A stretch of 15,129 nt of DNA from Rhodoferax sp. UBA5149 (GCF_002413825.1 NZ_DHXT01000219.1:2643-17771); one strand, 5' to 3'. Positions 1 through 8,672 are shown, numbered from the stretch's first letter. The notes: generated by a model from the sequence alone, not told the origin. A program made the numbers and translations.

Positions 1-1301
1 CCGAGCCAGTCGCGCGCAATCGCCGACTGCTGGAAGTTGCGGGTGGTCTCGATCAGGGTGCGCGGCGCACGCGCAATGTGCTCCGCGCCCTGATTCGTGC
101 CGGTAATCGGCGGGGCCGTGAGCTTGAGGCCCTTTTCGACACCATCCAGACCGGCGGCAATCACGGCGGCCATGGCGAGGTAGGGGTTCACGTCGGCGCC
201 GGGGCAGCGGGTCTCCAGCCGGGTGGCCTTGGGGCTGCCGGCAATCACGCGAAAACTCGCGGTGCGGTTGTCCAGGCCCCAGGTCGGCTTGACCGGGGCC
301 CAGAATCCATCGACCAGGCGCTTGTAGCTGTTGATGGTGGGCCAGATCAGGGGGGCGAATTCCATCATGCAGGCGACCTGGCCGGCGAGGTAGCTCTCGA
401 ACAGTTTGCTCATCTTGCGCGGGGCCTTCGCGTCATAGAACAGATTGGTCTTGCCGTCGCCGTCATGGTCCGCGAGGCTCTGGTGAATATGCCCGCTGCA
501 ACCCGGCAGCTGCTGATGCGGCTTGGCCATGAAGCTGGGCATGATGCCAAAACCGGCGCCAATTTCCTTGGTACCGGTCTTGAACAGAATCGCGCGGTCA
601 GCCTGCGCCAGCGCTTCGCAAAAACCAATGGCGGCCTCGTAGACACCGGGGCCGGTCTCGGTGTGCAGGCCTTCAATCGGCACGCCAAAGGCCAGCATCT
701 GGTCCATGATGGCGTTGAAGAATTCCCGGTTCTGGTTCACGCGCAGCAATGAGTAGCCAAACATGCCGGGTGTCAGCGGCTCGGGCGCCACGCCTTTTTT
801 GCCGGCCCAGCTGTGCGGCGTTTCCAAAAAGTTGTACCACTCGAACTCCATGCCGGTCATGACCTTGAAGCCCATCTTCTCGGCCCGCTTGAGCACGCGC
901 TTCAGGGTCTGGCGCGGACACAGCGCGTGCGGCGTGCCGTCGGCATTGACGAACTCGCCCAGAAAAAACGGCACGCCATCGTCCCACGGCACATGGCGCG
1001 CGGTGTCCAGGTCGAGCCGCGCCAGGGCATCGGGAAAGCCATGCTGCCAGCCGGTCACGCTGGCGTTGTCATAGGGGCTGTCCATCATGTCCCAGCCCAG
1101 CACCACGTCGCAAAAGCCGAAGCCGCCGTTCGGGTAGGGTTCGGCCGTGCCCAAAAACTTGTCGCGGTGCAAGTACTTGCCGCGCAGCACGCCGTCCATG
1201 TCGCTCACCGCCACCTTGACCTTGGTGGCGCCTGATTGCTGGACGGCCGCGACCGCCGGGTGAAGTCGGGCTAGGGCTTTGGGGCTTGATTTGGTGGCCA
1301 T
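1..1301 (-). CDS. Glutamine synthetase family protein (C-terminus cut by window edge)
   Basis: The 433 visible codons read as a glutamine synthetase-fold ligase that joins ammonia or an amine to the gamma-carboxyl of glutamate using ATP. The N-terminus has the beta-grasp-like MDGVLRGKYL stretch seen in non-canonical GS proteins. The catalytic domain includes GMEFEWYNF, and the ATP-binding region KPHQQLPGCSGHIHQS lies at about residues 260-275, followed by NRTASFRV and ETRCPGADVNPYLAMAA. The start is fixed by AAGGAG six bases upstream of the ATG (1308-1313). The stop lies beyond base 1. It resembles GlnT/PuuA-like paralogues (glutamylpolyamine or other amine substrates) more than housekeeping GlnA, but the substrate cannot be told from sequence. 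It is divergent from maiA with a 78-bp gap. Confidence 0.93.
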   Translation of the reverse strand, partial: MATKSSPKALARLHPAVAAVQQSGATKVKVAVSDMDGVLRGKYLHRDKFLGTAEPYPNGGFGFCDVVLGWDMMDSPYDNASVTGWQHGFPDALARLDLDTARHVPWDDGVPFFLGEFVNADGTPHALCPRQTLKRVLKRAEKMGFKVMTGMEFEWYNFLETPHSWAGKKGVAPEPLTPGMFGYSLLRVNQNREFFNAIMDQMLAFGVPIEGLHTETGPGVYEAAIGFCEALAQADRAILFKTGTKEIGAGFGIMPSFMAKPHQQLPGCSGHIHQSLADHDGDGKTNLFYDAKAPRKMSKLFESYLAGQVACMMEFAPLIWPTINSYKRLVDGFWAPVKPTWGLDNRTASFRVIAGSPKATRLETRCPGADVNPYLAMAAVIAAGLDGVEKGLKLTAPPITGTNQGAEHIARAPRTLIETTRNFQQSAIARDWL

Positions 1302-1379
1302 GCAGGTCTCCTTGCTTCAGGCGCAGTGTACGGGTGCGGCACACTATTGCCCGCCAGATCAACGAATTAGGTACACACC
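1302..1379. promoter_or_regulatory. Divergent intergenic region between the GS gene and maiA
   Basis: These 78 bp must hold the start signals for two divergent genes. The minus-strand ribosome binding site AAGGAG is clear. Before maiA only a weak AGG is seen, and no convincing sigma-70 boxes could be picked for either direction. Confidence 0.35.
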
Positions 1380-2027
1380 ATGCTCAAGCTCTACACCTTC
1401 CACCGCAGTTCGGCCTCGTACCGCGTGCGCATTGCGCTGCACCTCAAGGGCCTGCCGTTTGAAACCATCGGCGTGCATTTGCTGCGCGGCGGCGGAGCGC
1501 AGCATGCGGCCGATTACGCACGGCTGAACCCGGCCCATCTGGTGCCCACGCTGATGGCGGGCGACGACGCGCTGGGCCAGTCGCTGGCCATCATGGAGTA
1601 CCTGGAAGAGGCCTACCCCGAGCCGCCCTTGCTGCCAGCCGAGCCGGTGGCCCGCGCCCGGGTGCGCGCCCTGGCGCAAACCATTGCCTGCGAGATTCAC
1701 CCGCTCAACAACCTGCGCGTGCTGCACTACCTGGAGCACGAACTGAAGATCGACGAGGCCGCCAAGGCCAACTGGTACCGGCACTGGATCACGCTGGGCT
1801 TTACCGCCCTGGAGGCCATGCTGGCCAACAGCCCCGACACCGGCGAGTTCTGCCACGGCAACACGCCCACGCTGGCCGACTGCTGCCTGATCCCCCAGAT
1901 TGCCAATTCGCGTCGTTTTGATACCCCGCTGGAGGCCTTTCCGCACATCCGGCGGATCGAGGCGGCTTGTCTCGGCTTGAGCGCTTTTCAAAACGCGCGG
2001 CCTGAGGTGCAGCCGGATGCGGCGTGA
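1380..2027 (+). CDS. maiA: Maleylacetoacetate isomerase (zeta-class GST)
   Basis: This 215-residue protein has the length and features of maleylacetoacetate isomerase, which converts maleylacetoacetate to fumarylacetoacetate with glutathione in tyrosine/homogentisate or gentisate breakdown. The N-terminal thioredoxin-like domain has the glutathione-activating SSASYRVRIAL motif near residues 9-20 (family form SSCxxRVRIAL; Ala at the Cys position is tolerated in bacteria). The cis-proline segment HLVPTL and the glutathione-binding GQSLAIMEYLEE follow, then an all-helical C-terminal domain with TLADCCLIPQ. No homogentisate or gentisate pathway gene is visible beside it, so the exact pathway is inferred from the family. 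It converges with the roxA homologue downstream. Confidence 0.95.
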   Translation: MLKLYTFHRSSASYRVRIALHLKGLPFETIGVHLLRGGGAQHAADYARLNPAHLVPTLMAGDDALGQSLAIMEYLEEAYPEPPLLPAEPVARARVRALAQTIACEIHPLNNLRVLHYLEHELKIDEAAKANWYRHWITLGFTALEAMLANSPDTGEFCHGNTPTLADCCLIPQIANSRRFDTPLEAFPHIRRIEAACLGLSAFQNARPEVQPDAA

Positions 2028-2050
2028 AGAACTGTCCGTTGGCGAATTGC

Positions 2051-2112
2051 AAATTGCTATCTAAAACGTAGCGGCTTGCGAAGTATCCACGGGGGCTAGC
2101 GCCTGATTTTTC
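2051..2112 (+). repeat. Intergenic repeat, copy A (convergent gene ends)
   Basis: A stretch running from AAATTGCTAT through TAGCGGCTTGCG to GGGGGCTAGCGCCTGATTT. It aligns with copies at 11807-11860 and 14582-14645. All share TAGC, a variable loop, then GGGGcTAg and CCtgATTTgg-like ends. TAGC and GCTA can pair as the base of a hairpin. It lies between the 3' ends of maiA and roxA, so a role as a two-way terminator is possible but not shown. I associate this repeat style with Comamonadaceae genomes. Confidence 0.7.
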
Positions 2113-2141
2113 TTAAATTGTCGGCTGCCATCCCTGCATCG

Positions 2142-3287
2142 TCAATCCCGAAAAAACCAAAATCCGGCGTTCACCCACTCGGTCAATTGGCGCACAAACT
2201 CCGGGTCTTGCAGGCCGGTCTCCAGCACGGCATCGCTCAGGCTTTCCTGATCGCACAGCGCCACGACCGCCTCCCGGCAAGCCGCGCCAAACTCAAAGCG
2301 TTCCCCTTCGACGTAGCAAACGCCTTGCGCCACCGTGGCGTCGACGTAAAAACAGCGCAGGCCGCCGATGCGGATCAAGGGCTGCTGCAGCAAGGTGTTG
2401 GCCAAATCCACAATATCCAGCGGCTCCTCCAGGGGCTGCAGATCGAGCGCGCATTTGGTCTTGGACAGAAAGCTGCCGGCAAAATCGGCCATCAAGGTGT
2501 CGTCGTCCAGCACGGCTTGCAATTGCGCCTTGATCAGGGCGAAATCGCGCGCGTTGATCTGGCCCTGATGCTGGTGAATCGGCCGCTGCGGATCGCTCAG
2601 CAGCGTCTTGCCGAGCTCCTTGTCGATCACATAATCGGCCAGCCCGCTGAGCATGTCGCAGGCCGATTTGGCCCTGAAACCGACCGAAAAACTCATCGAC
2701 GTCTCCAGCGTCACGCCGTCATGCGGGAAGCCGGGTGGGATGTACAAAATATCGCCAGGCAGCAGCTCCACGTCGATGATGGCCTCGAAAGGCTCGGTAT
2801 GCAGTAGCGCGGCGTGGGCGGCAAATTGCCGGTGATTGCCCTGGTCGCCCACGCGCCAGCGCCGACGCCCGGACCCCTGGCAAATAAAGACATCGTAGAG
2901 GTCGATATGCGGCCCCACCCCGCCGCCGGGCACGGCGTAACTGACCATCACATCATCGAGGCGCCACTTGGGAATAAACGAAAAAGGCTTCACCAGCTCG
3001 GCCACTTCGAGCGACCAGTGATTGACCGCCTGCACGATCAAGGTCCAGCCCTCCTTGCCCAAATGTCCGTAGGATTCGAACGGCCCGACCCTGGCCTGCC
3101 ATTGACCGGCTTCCTTGTAAACCAGGCGCGACTCAACCTCTTCCTCGCAGGCCAGGCCCGCCAATTCCTCGGGACTGATCAGGTCCGAGAAGTGTTGAAA
3201 GCCCTGGCGGATCACGACCGGTTTTTGCTGCCAGTAGTGCGCCATGAAGTCGTCAAGGGAGAAGTCAGCCAGGTGAAGTTTCAGCAT
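2142..3287 (-). CDS. roxA: JmjC/cupin ribosomal protein arginine hydroxylase homologue (RoxA/YcfD type)
   Basis: This 381-residue protein matches the 2-oxoglutarate/Fe(II) oxygenase family typified by E. coli YcfD/RoxA, which hydroxylates an arginine of ribosomal protein uL16. The iron ligands are visible: H127 and D129 in GPHIDLYDVF, and H189 in IPPGFPHD, close to their positions in E. coli. The N-terminus (LADFSLDDFMAHYWQQKPVV) is typical of the family, and the C-terminal winged-helix-like region ends with WVNAGFWFFRD. An in-frame ATG 63 bases further upstream adds unconserved residues, so the start at 3287 was chosen although its ribosome binding site is weak. It is a core-type gene and marks the left border of the accessory region. 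Confidence 0.93.
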   Translation of the reverse strand: MLKLHLADFSLDDFMAHYWQQKPVVIRQGFQHFSDLISPEELAGLACEEEVESRLVYKEAGQWQARVGPFESYGHLGKEGWTLIVQAVNHWSLEVAELVKPFSFIPKWRLDDVMVSYAVPGGGVGPHIDLYDVFICQGSGRRRWRVGDQGNHRQFAAHAALLHTEPFEAIIDVELLPGDILYIPPGFPHDGVTLETSMSFSVGFRAKSACDMLSGLADYVIDKELGKTLLSDPQRPIHQHQGQINARDFALIKAQLQAVLDDDTLMADFAGSFLSKTKCALDLQPLEEPLDIVDLANTLLQQPLIRIGGLRCFYVDATVAQGVCYVEGERFEFGAACREAVVALCDQESLSDAVLETGLQDPEFVRQLTEWVNAGFWFFRD

Positions 3288-3457
3288 ATGCAGGCCAGTG
3301 GAAAAGTGAACACAACAGGAAAGCCAAGCGTCGGCGGCGAAGTATCGCACCGAGAACTGGCGCGGATCAATAGCGACGACTTGTCACAGGTCAGGCTTGG
3401 CCTTCAGCACGTAGCCCATAATCGGCCACAAATAATCTCAGGGACGGGATAAGCACA

Positions 3458-5281
3458 ATGGCAACCCTTATACCGGCGCTTGGCGCCTGTTCGTTCGCGA
3501 CCACGGGCGAGCGGCGACTGGCCGAGCGGATGGAACAAAAGCTGGACGACGACTACCTGCTTTGGTACGACGTGCCCATCGGCCCCAAGCAAACGCACCC
3601 CGACTTTGTGGTGCTGCACCCGCGCCGGGGCCTGCTGATTCTGGAAACCAAAGACTGGAAGCTGGAAACCATTCAGCGCGCCACCCGGCAAATGTGGGAG
3701 ATCATTCCCGACGGCCAGCTCAAAGTGGTGATCAACCCGCTGGCGCAGGCTCGGCATTGCGCCATTCAGGTCGTGAACGCGCTGGAGCGTGACCCGCAGC
3801 TGGTGCAGCCCGCTGGCGCACACCAAGGCAAGCTTGCCTTTCCGTGGGGCCACGGCGTGGTCTTTACCCGCATCACGCGCAAACAGTTCGAGTCGGCCGG
3901 GCTGGGTGATGCCATCGAGCCGCATTACGTGATCTGCCAAGACGAAATGGAAGAGTCAGCAGACGTCGAAGAATTTCAGCAGCGGCTGTGGAACATGTTT
4001 CCCTATGCGTTTGAAAGTGTCCTGTCATTGCCGCAGCTTGAGTCCGCACTCGACCGCGTGCGCTGGATCATGTTCCCCGAAGTGCGCGTGCAAACGCAGG
4101 GCGCGCTGTTTGACGACAGCGACGTGGACGCCGAACTGCCCAGCATCATGCGCGTGATGGACCTGCAGCAAGAGCAACTGGCGCGCAGCTTGGGCGACGG
4201 CCACCGCGTGATTCACGGCGTGGCCGGCTCCGGCAAAACCATGATTCTGGGCTACCGCGCCGAGTACCTGGCCAAAGCCCACACCGCAGCGGCCAAACCG
4301 ATCCTGATCCTTTGCTACAACGAGCCGCTGGCCGTCAAGCTGGCGTCCGTCATGGACGCCAAGGGCCTGGCTGACCGGGTCCATGCGCGGCATTTTCACA
4401 AATGGTGCCGCGACCAACTGGTGGCGTTTGGGCAAACGCTGCCCGGTGCGGTCAGCCGGGATCAGTACGCGGAAGAACTGGTGCAACGCGTCATCCAGGG
4501 CGTGGACCGCAAGCAAATCCCCAGCGGCCAATACCAGGCCGTGCTGATCGACGAAGGCCACGACTTTGCCCCCGAGTGGCTCAGACTGGTCACGCAAATG
4601 GTGGACCCGACCACCAACAGCCTGCTGGTGCTGTACGACGATGCGCAAAGCATTTACGAGCGCAGCCGCAGCAAACAGTTCAGCTTCAAAAGCGTGGGCA
4701 TCCAGGCGCAAGGCCGCACCACGATTCTGAAAATCAACTACCGCAACACCAAACAGATTCTGCAAACCGCCAGCCTGATAGCAAAGGACCTGCTGACGGC
4801 CGACGACAAAGACGACGACGGCATTCCGCTGCTCAAGCCCATCAGCTGCGGGCGCGATGGCGAGGCGCCGCTGATCATCCGTTTGCCCAATCTGCGCGCC
4901 GAGGCCACCAAGATTGCCGATCTGCTGAACGCCGCGCACCAAGAGGGCCACGCGTGGGGCGACATGGCGGTGATCTGCCGACGCTATGACGAGATGGATG
5001 AATGCGCCCAAGCACTGAGGCGCTGGCAACTGCCGCACCAGGTGCGCAAGGGCTCAGGCAGCTTCAACCCGCTGGAGAACACCATCAAGGTGCTGACCAT
5101 GCACGCCAGCAAGGGGCTGGAGTTTGCGGTGGTGGCGCTGATGGGCGTGGGGCAGATGCCGGCTGCGGGGGAGGACGAGCGGGACGAGGCGCGGCTGTTT
5201 TACGTGGGGGCGACGAGGGCGACGCAGCGGCTGGTGATTACGGCGAGTGGGGATGGGGGGTTTTGGCGGAGGTTGGGGTGA
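3458..5281 (+). CDS. NERD nuclease-domain plus SF1 (UvrD/Rep-like) helicase
   Basis: This 607-residue protein joins two modules. Residues about 20-130 form a NERD (nuclease-related) domain with the PD-(D/E)xK pattern: D49 in HPDFVVLHPRRGLL, then E63 and K65 in LETKDWK. Residues about 230-600 form a superfamily 1 helicase. Its motifs are Walker A GVAGSGKT (K260), Walker B VLIDEGHD (D365, E366), motif III LYDDAQSIY, motif IV INYRNT, motif V TMHASKGLEF (549-556) and motif VI FYVGATRA (R587). The expected activity is ATP-driven DNA unwinding coupled to cleavage. The plan recalls nuclease-helicase proteins found in defence islands, but its role here is inferred. The start has a GGGA about 13 bases upstream. 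The last 55 codons have a strikingly different third-base preference from the rest. Confidence 0.9.
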   Translation: MATLIPALGACSFATTGERRLAERMEQKLDDDYLLWYDVPIGPKQTHPDFVVLHPRRGLLILETKDWKLETIQRATRQMWEIIPDGQLKVVINPLAQARHCAIQVVNALERDPQLVQPAGAHQGKLAFPWGHGVVFTRITRKQFESAGLGDAIEPHYVICQDEMEESADVEEFQQRLWNMFPYAFESVLSLPQLESALDRVRWIMFPEVRVQTQGALFDDSDVDAELPSIMRVMDLQQEQLARSLGDGHRVIHGVAGSGKTMILGYRAEYLAKAHTAAAKPILILCYNEPLAVKLASVMDAKGLADRVHARHFHKWCRDQLVAFGQTLPGAVSRDQYAEELVQRVIQGVDRKQIPSGQYQAVLIDEGHDFAPEWLRLVTQMVDPTTNSLLVLYDDAQSIYERSRSKQFSFKSVGIQAQGRTTILKINYRNTKQILQTASLIAKDLLTADDKDDDGIPLLKPISCGRDGEAPLIIRLPNLRAEATKIADLLNAAHQEGHAWGDMAVICRRYDEMDECAQALRRWQLPHQVRKGSGSFNPLENTIKVLTMHASKGLEFAVVALMGVGQMPAAGEDERDEARLFYVGATRATQRLVITASGDGGFWRRLG

Positions 5282-5418
5282 TGATTTGTGATGTTGATAT
5301 GGCTCCTTTCGGCCAGAAGCGTGCGCTCAATCCTTTAGAGCGAATTCGCTTTCTGATTGCGCTCAAACAACCAAGAGCTACTTTATTAGAACTGTCGACT
5401 AAAGCCTATCGACGATAG
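5281..5418 (+). CDS. Small ORF overlapping the helicase stop (45 aa, unrecognised)
   Basis: The helicase stop TGA shares its A with an ATG (TGATG), opening a 45-codon frame beginning MICDVDMAPFGQKRALNPLE and ending TKAYRR, with a basic C-terminus. The overlap would allow translational coupling. I do not recognise the peptide and it has no obvious membrane segment. The frame runs through two palindromes, so this stretch may instead be the regulatory leader of the next gene with a chance ORF. It could also be a real small partner of its large neighbours. Confidence 0.3.
   Translation: MICDVDMAPFGQKRALNPLERIRFLIALKQPRATLLELSTKAYRR
5339..5350. promoter_or_regulatory. 12-bp perfect palindrome in the leader of the PHP-ATPase gene
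   Basis: AGCGAATTCGCT is a perfect palindrome. It sits between two direct copies of GCGCTCAA (5323-5330 and 5359-5366). This arrangement about 130 bp before the 5469 start could be an operator, but the function is inferred. Confidence 0.3.
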
Positions 5419-5419
5419 G
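5405..5419. promoter_or_regulatory. 15-bp dyad (CCTATCG-A-CGATAGG) upstream of the PHP-ATPase
   Basis: Two perfect 7-bp arms surround a single central base, 50 bp before the ATG at 5469. The size and placement suit a dimeric repressor site or a short hairpin in the leader. No regulator gene is adjacent. Confidence 0.4.
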
Positions 5420-5468
5420 TGTTGGCGAAAATTTCGATGCTAAGTGAACGAAAAGTGAAAAGAATCAA

Positions 5469-8400
5469 ATGATCAAAAATAATCCTGCCGGGTCGATTTG
5501 GAGCAAGTGGGACCTCCATGTTCACACACCGTCCTCCATCGTTCATAACTACCCCGGCTCGCCGGATGAAGCATGGGAGCACTTCATAACAGACTTAGAA
5601 AAATTGCCGCCTGATTTCAAGGTTATCGGCATCAACGACTACATCTTCGTCGACGGATATGAAAAGGTATTGAAAGCGAAAAAAGAAGGGAGATTGAACA
5701 ATATTGACCTTATCTTGCCGGTTGTTGAACTGCGACTCGACAAGTTTGCTGGTGTGGTGAAGAAAGACAAGGACGGCACGTTCTCGAAATCGGATTGGAA
5801 TCGGATCAACCTGCACATCATTTTTGACCAACTCGATCCGGAAATCATTCGCCAGCAGTTTTTGAGTTCCCTCATACAGGGCTATCAGCTCATTCCCGAA
5901 AGCGATCAATTTAAGGGGAGATGGCAAGCGGTCATCACTCCTGACAGTCTGACCAAGCTGGGGCAGATGATCATCGATGCTGCGCCTGACGATAAGAAGG
6001 CTGGTTATGGAGCGCCCTTGCAGGAAGGGTTTAACAATCTTTGTGTCAGCCTCGATTCCGTTCTCAAGGCACTGGAGCGTCACGATCTGAAGGATCGATT
6101 TCTACTCGCGGTAGGCAAGACCGAGTGGGATAATATGAAGTGGGACGACCAGTCAATCGCCGAGAAGCGCAACGTCATTAATTGTGTCGATCTCGTATTC
6201 ACCGCTTCAGCCAATCCGGCCGCCTATGACAACGCAAAACGGAGACTCTCTGAAGCAAGGGTCTTGGACAAACTGCTTGACTGTTCTGATGCTCATGCGC
6301 TAAGCAATTCAGAAAACAAGGACAGAGTCGGCAATTGCTTTACATGGATCAAGGCTGACCCAACCTTCCAAGGTCTTGTCCAAGCAGTGACCGAGTTTGA
6401 TCAGCGCGTATTCGTGGGCGACACGCCTGAAAAACGCTTGCTTGTGGCAGGCAACCGGAGGAAGTATGTGTCTTCTATTTCCATTAAGAAAAAATCCGGA
6501 TCACCAATGTCGGACACGTGGTTCGACGTCGACATACCGTTAAATCAGGACCTCGTCGCGATCATCGGGAACAAAGGTAGTGGCAAGAGCGCATTAGCCG
6601 ATGTCATTGCCCTTGTCGGTGACACAAAGAACTACGAAAGTTTTTCATTTTTAAATGAGAAACGGTTTCGTAATCCCAGGAACAAACTTGCTATGCAGTT
6701 CTCCGGCACGTTACGGTGGCAAGACGGAACGGATTCGCAGAAGGATTTACACGAGAACCCCGCGCTCTCCAGCGTAGAGCGCGTGAAGTACCTGCCACAG
6801 AACTATCTCGAAACTCTTTGCAATGAACTAGCAGGCAGTGGTTCTACAACATTTGATGGTGAGTTGCGAAAGATTATCTACACCCATGTTCCTGACGAAC
6901 AGCGTATCGGCTTTCACTCGCTTGATGAGTTGCTGAACTTCAAAATTTCCGAACTTGAACTGGAGCGCAGACAGCTTCTTGATGCCCTGTCAAAGGCCAA
7001 CGCGGAGATTGTTTCTGTCGAATACCGACTCTCTCCCGAGTTTCGGAAGATGCTGGAACTGCAGCTCGAAGCAAAAAAAGGAGAGTTGACCGCCCTGGAA
7101 GGCGCCATGCCAATTCCGGTTGGAGATCCGCATGAATCTGAAATTGCGAAACAGGAAATGGCTACTGCAACATTGCAGCTCACCCAGCTCGAAATGACCT
7201 TGAATGCCATTCGCGCAGAAGAACAGACAGCGAGGCAGAGGAAGACGGATGCGGCGAGGGGTGGCGCCCACATGGCCCGCATCCTTCAGACGATCAGGAA
7301 TCATCAGAAGAACCATGAGCATTTGCTAACGGAACTAGATGCCATGCTCGGCGAGGCGCAATCGGGATTGAAGGCGTCTGAAATCGTGACGTTGACGGTG
7401 AACACAGTCGAAATTGAGCAGTTGACTGCGAGGTACAAGATTGAGTCCGCTGCCCAGGACATGTTGTTGTCGGGAGATGGTGAGTCGAGTTTGTCCCGGC
7501 GTCGCGAGGCCGGCGAGTCCGCGATCAAATTGATCAAGAGCCAGCTTGGCGAGAAACAGCGGCTTTTTCTTGTTTACAGAGAACACCTCGCACAATGGGA
7601 ACAAGCCAAGATGGACTTGCAAGGTAGTAAGGACAAAGATAACTCCATCGCGGGGTACACAGCTCAGATCGCCGCGTTGGAGTTGTTGCCCGCGCGACGT
7701 ACGCAGGCTAGGACTGATCGACTTGGCATTGTTCGCCTACTGCATGAACAGCTAGGCAAGATGGTTGCCGAGTATCGAACTCTCTATCAACCGGTTCAGG
7801 GCTTCGTAAAGTCCACGGCCGAAATGGAAATGCCGTTGCCGCTCGACTTCGACGTTCGGATCGCGGAAGAAGGATTTCAGGATAACTTTCTTGGCAGCAT
7901 CAACCGACAGGCGCGTGGAAGTTTCGCAGGAGTCGATGAAAGCAATTTACTGGTCCGGCGTCTCCTGAAAGAAACCGACTTTATGGACGTCGAGTCGGTC
8001 GTCTGTTTCGTGAACAAGGTTGACGATATGCTGCATTTTGATCGCCGTATCGAAGGGCAGAATTCCACGGAGCTGTCGATCACAGATCAATTGCGCAAGG
8101 GGAATCGGCCGGATGAGTTGTACGATTTTCTGTTTGGATTCGCTTACCTGAAGCCACAGTATTCTTTGACCTATGACAGGCAGGAAATCAGTCAATTGTC
8201 ACCAGGAGAACGTGGTCTGCTTCTATTAGTGTTTTACCTTCTCGTCGATAAGGATGACATTCCTTTGGTGATCGATCAGCCCGAAGAGAATCTGGACAAC
8301 CAGACAATCTACAAAATTCTTGTCAGGTGCATCAAAGCAGCCAAACAGCGTCGACAGGTAATTATGGTCACCCACAACCCGAACCTCGCGGTCGTTTGCG

Positions 8401-8561
8401 ATGCGGAGCAGATCATCTGGGCCTCGTGCGATAAAGCAAACAAACGCTTTTCGTATGTGGGCGGTGCTATCGAGTCGGCGGAAGTGAAAGCACGGGTTAT
8501 CGAAATCCTTGAAGGCACAGAACCGGCGTTTGTGAACCGGAAGCGCAAGTATGGCCTTTAG
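5469..8561 (+). CDS. PHP-domain plus SMC/ABC-like ATPase (TrlF/Ppl-type, candidate antiphage protein)
   Basis: This 1030-residue protein has an N-terminal PHP metallophosphoesterase domain: H17 and H19 in WDLHVHTPSS, D57 in INDY, H116 in INLHII, and D274/H276 in CSDAH. An SMC/RecN-like ATPase follows, with Walker A IIGNKGSGKS (K373), a long charged helical and probably coiled-coil middle (about 480-790), ABC signature QLSPGERG (909-916), Walker B LVIDQPEENLD (D936, E939/E940) and H-loop VTHN (H969). Both halves of the ATPase look intact. PHP-ATPases of this plan are called TrlF by annotators and one group (Ppl) has been reported as a single-gene phage defence. An ATPase-gated nuclease or phosphoesterase is the likely role, acting in the cytoplasm. 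Base composition is more AT-rich than its neighbours, suggesting separate acquisition. The ribosome binding site before the ATG is weak. Confidence 0.9.
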   Translation: MIKNNPAGSIWSKWDLHVHTPSSIVHNYPGSPDEAWEHFITDLEKLPPDFKVIGINDYIFVDGYEKVLKAKKEGRLNNIDLILPVVELRLDKFAGVVKKDKDGTFSKSDWNRINLHIIFDQLDPEIIRQQFLSSLIQGYQLIPESDQFKGRWQAVITPDSLTKLGQMIIDAAPDDKKAGYGAPLQEGFNNLCVSLDSVLKALERHDLKDRFLLAVGKTEWDNMKWDDQSIAEKRNVINCVDLVFTASANPAAYDNAKRRLSEARVLDKLLDCSDAHALSNSENKDRVGNCFTWIKADPTFQGLVQAVTEFDQRVFVGDTPEKRLLVAGNRRKYVSSISIKKKSGSPMSDTWFDVDIPLNQDLVAIIGNKGSGKSALADVIALVGDTKNYESFSFLNEKRFRNPRNKLAMQFSGTLRWQDGTDSQKDLHENPALSSVERVKYLPQNYLETLCNELAGSGSTTFDGELRKIIYTHVPDEQRIGFHSLDELLNFKISELELERRQLLDALSKANAEIVSVEYRLSPEFRKMLELQLEAKKGELTALEGAMPIPVGDPHESEIAKQEMATATLQLTQLEMTLNAIRAEEQTARQRKTDAARGGAHMARILQTIRNHQKNHEHLLTELDAMLGEAQSGLKASEIVTLTVNTVEIEQLTARYKIESAAQDMLLSGDGESSLSRRREAGESAIKLIKSQLGEKQRLFLVYREHLAQWEQAKMDLQGSKDKDNSIAGYTAQIAALELLPARRTQARTDRLGIVRLLHEQLGKMVAEYRTLYQPVQGFVKSTAEMEMPLPLDFDVRIAEEGFQDNFLGSINRQARGSFAGVDESNLLVRRLLKETDFMDVESVVCFVNKVDDMLHFDRRIEGQNSTELSITDQLRKGNRPDELYDFLFGFAYLKPQYSLTYDRQEISQLSPGERGLLLLVFYLLVDKDDIPLVIDQPEENLDNQTIYKILVRCIKAAKQRRQVIMVTHNPNLAVVCDAEQIIWASCDKANKRFSYVGGAIESAEVKARVIEILEGTEPAFVNRKRKYGL

Positions 8562-8668
8562 GCGCGCTTAAGAACCTCTTGTAAAAAAATGCGATGGCGA
8601 CGGGCGTTGTTCCCAATTCGCACGTTTTTGTACAACCCCTTTCGCAGCGTGAGGCTGCCTATTTTGAT

Positions 8669-8672
8669 GGAG
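8669..8672 (+). promoter_or_regulatory. Ribosome binding site deciding the lipoprotein start
   Basis: GGAG stands six bases before the ATG at 8679. It favours this start over in-frame ATGs at 8589 and 8667, and only this start puts a lipoprotein signal directly at the N-terminus. Confidence 0.6.

Noticed and set aside
78..752. Plus-strand 224-codon frame over the glutamine synthetase gene
   Set aside because: Antisense to a well supported gene; low-complexity Gly/Ala-rich translation.
4025..5038. Long 337-codon open frame on the minus strand inside the helicase gene
   Set aside because: It is a GC-rich shadow of a gene whose helicase motifs are clear; the antisense product has no recognisable features.
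5221..5280. G-rich end of the helicase gene as a G-quadruplex
   Set aside because: Only three G-tracts of three or more are close together in the densest part; a stable four-tract structure is not clearly supported.
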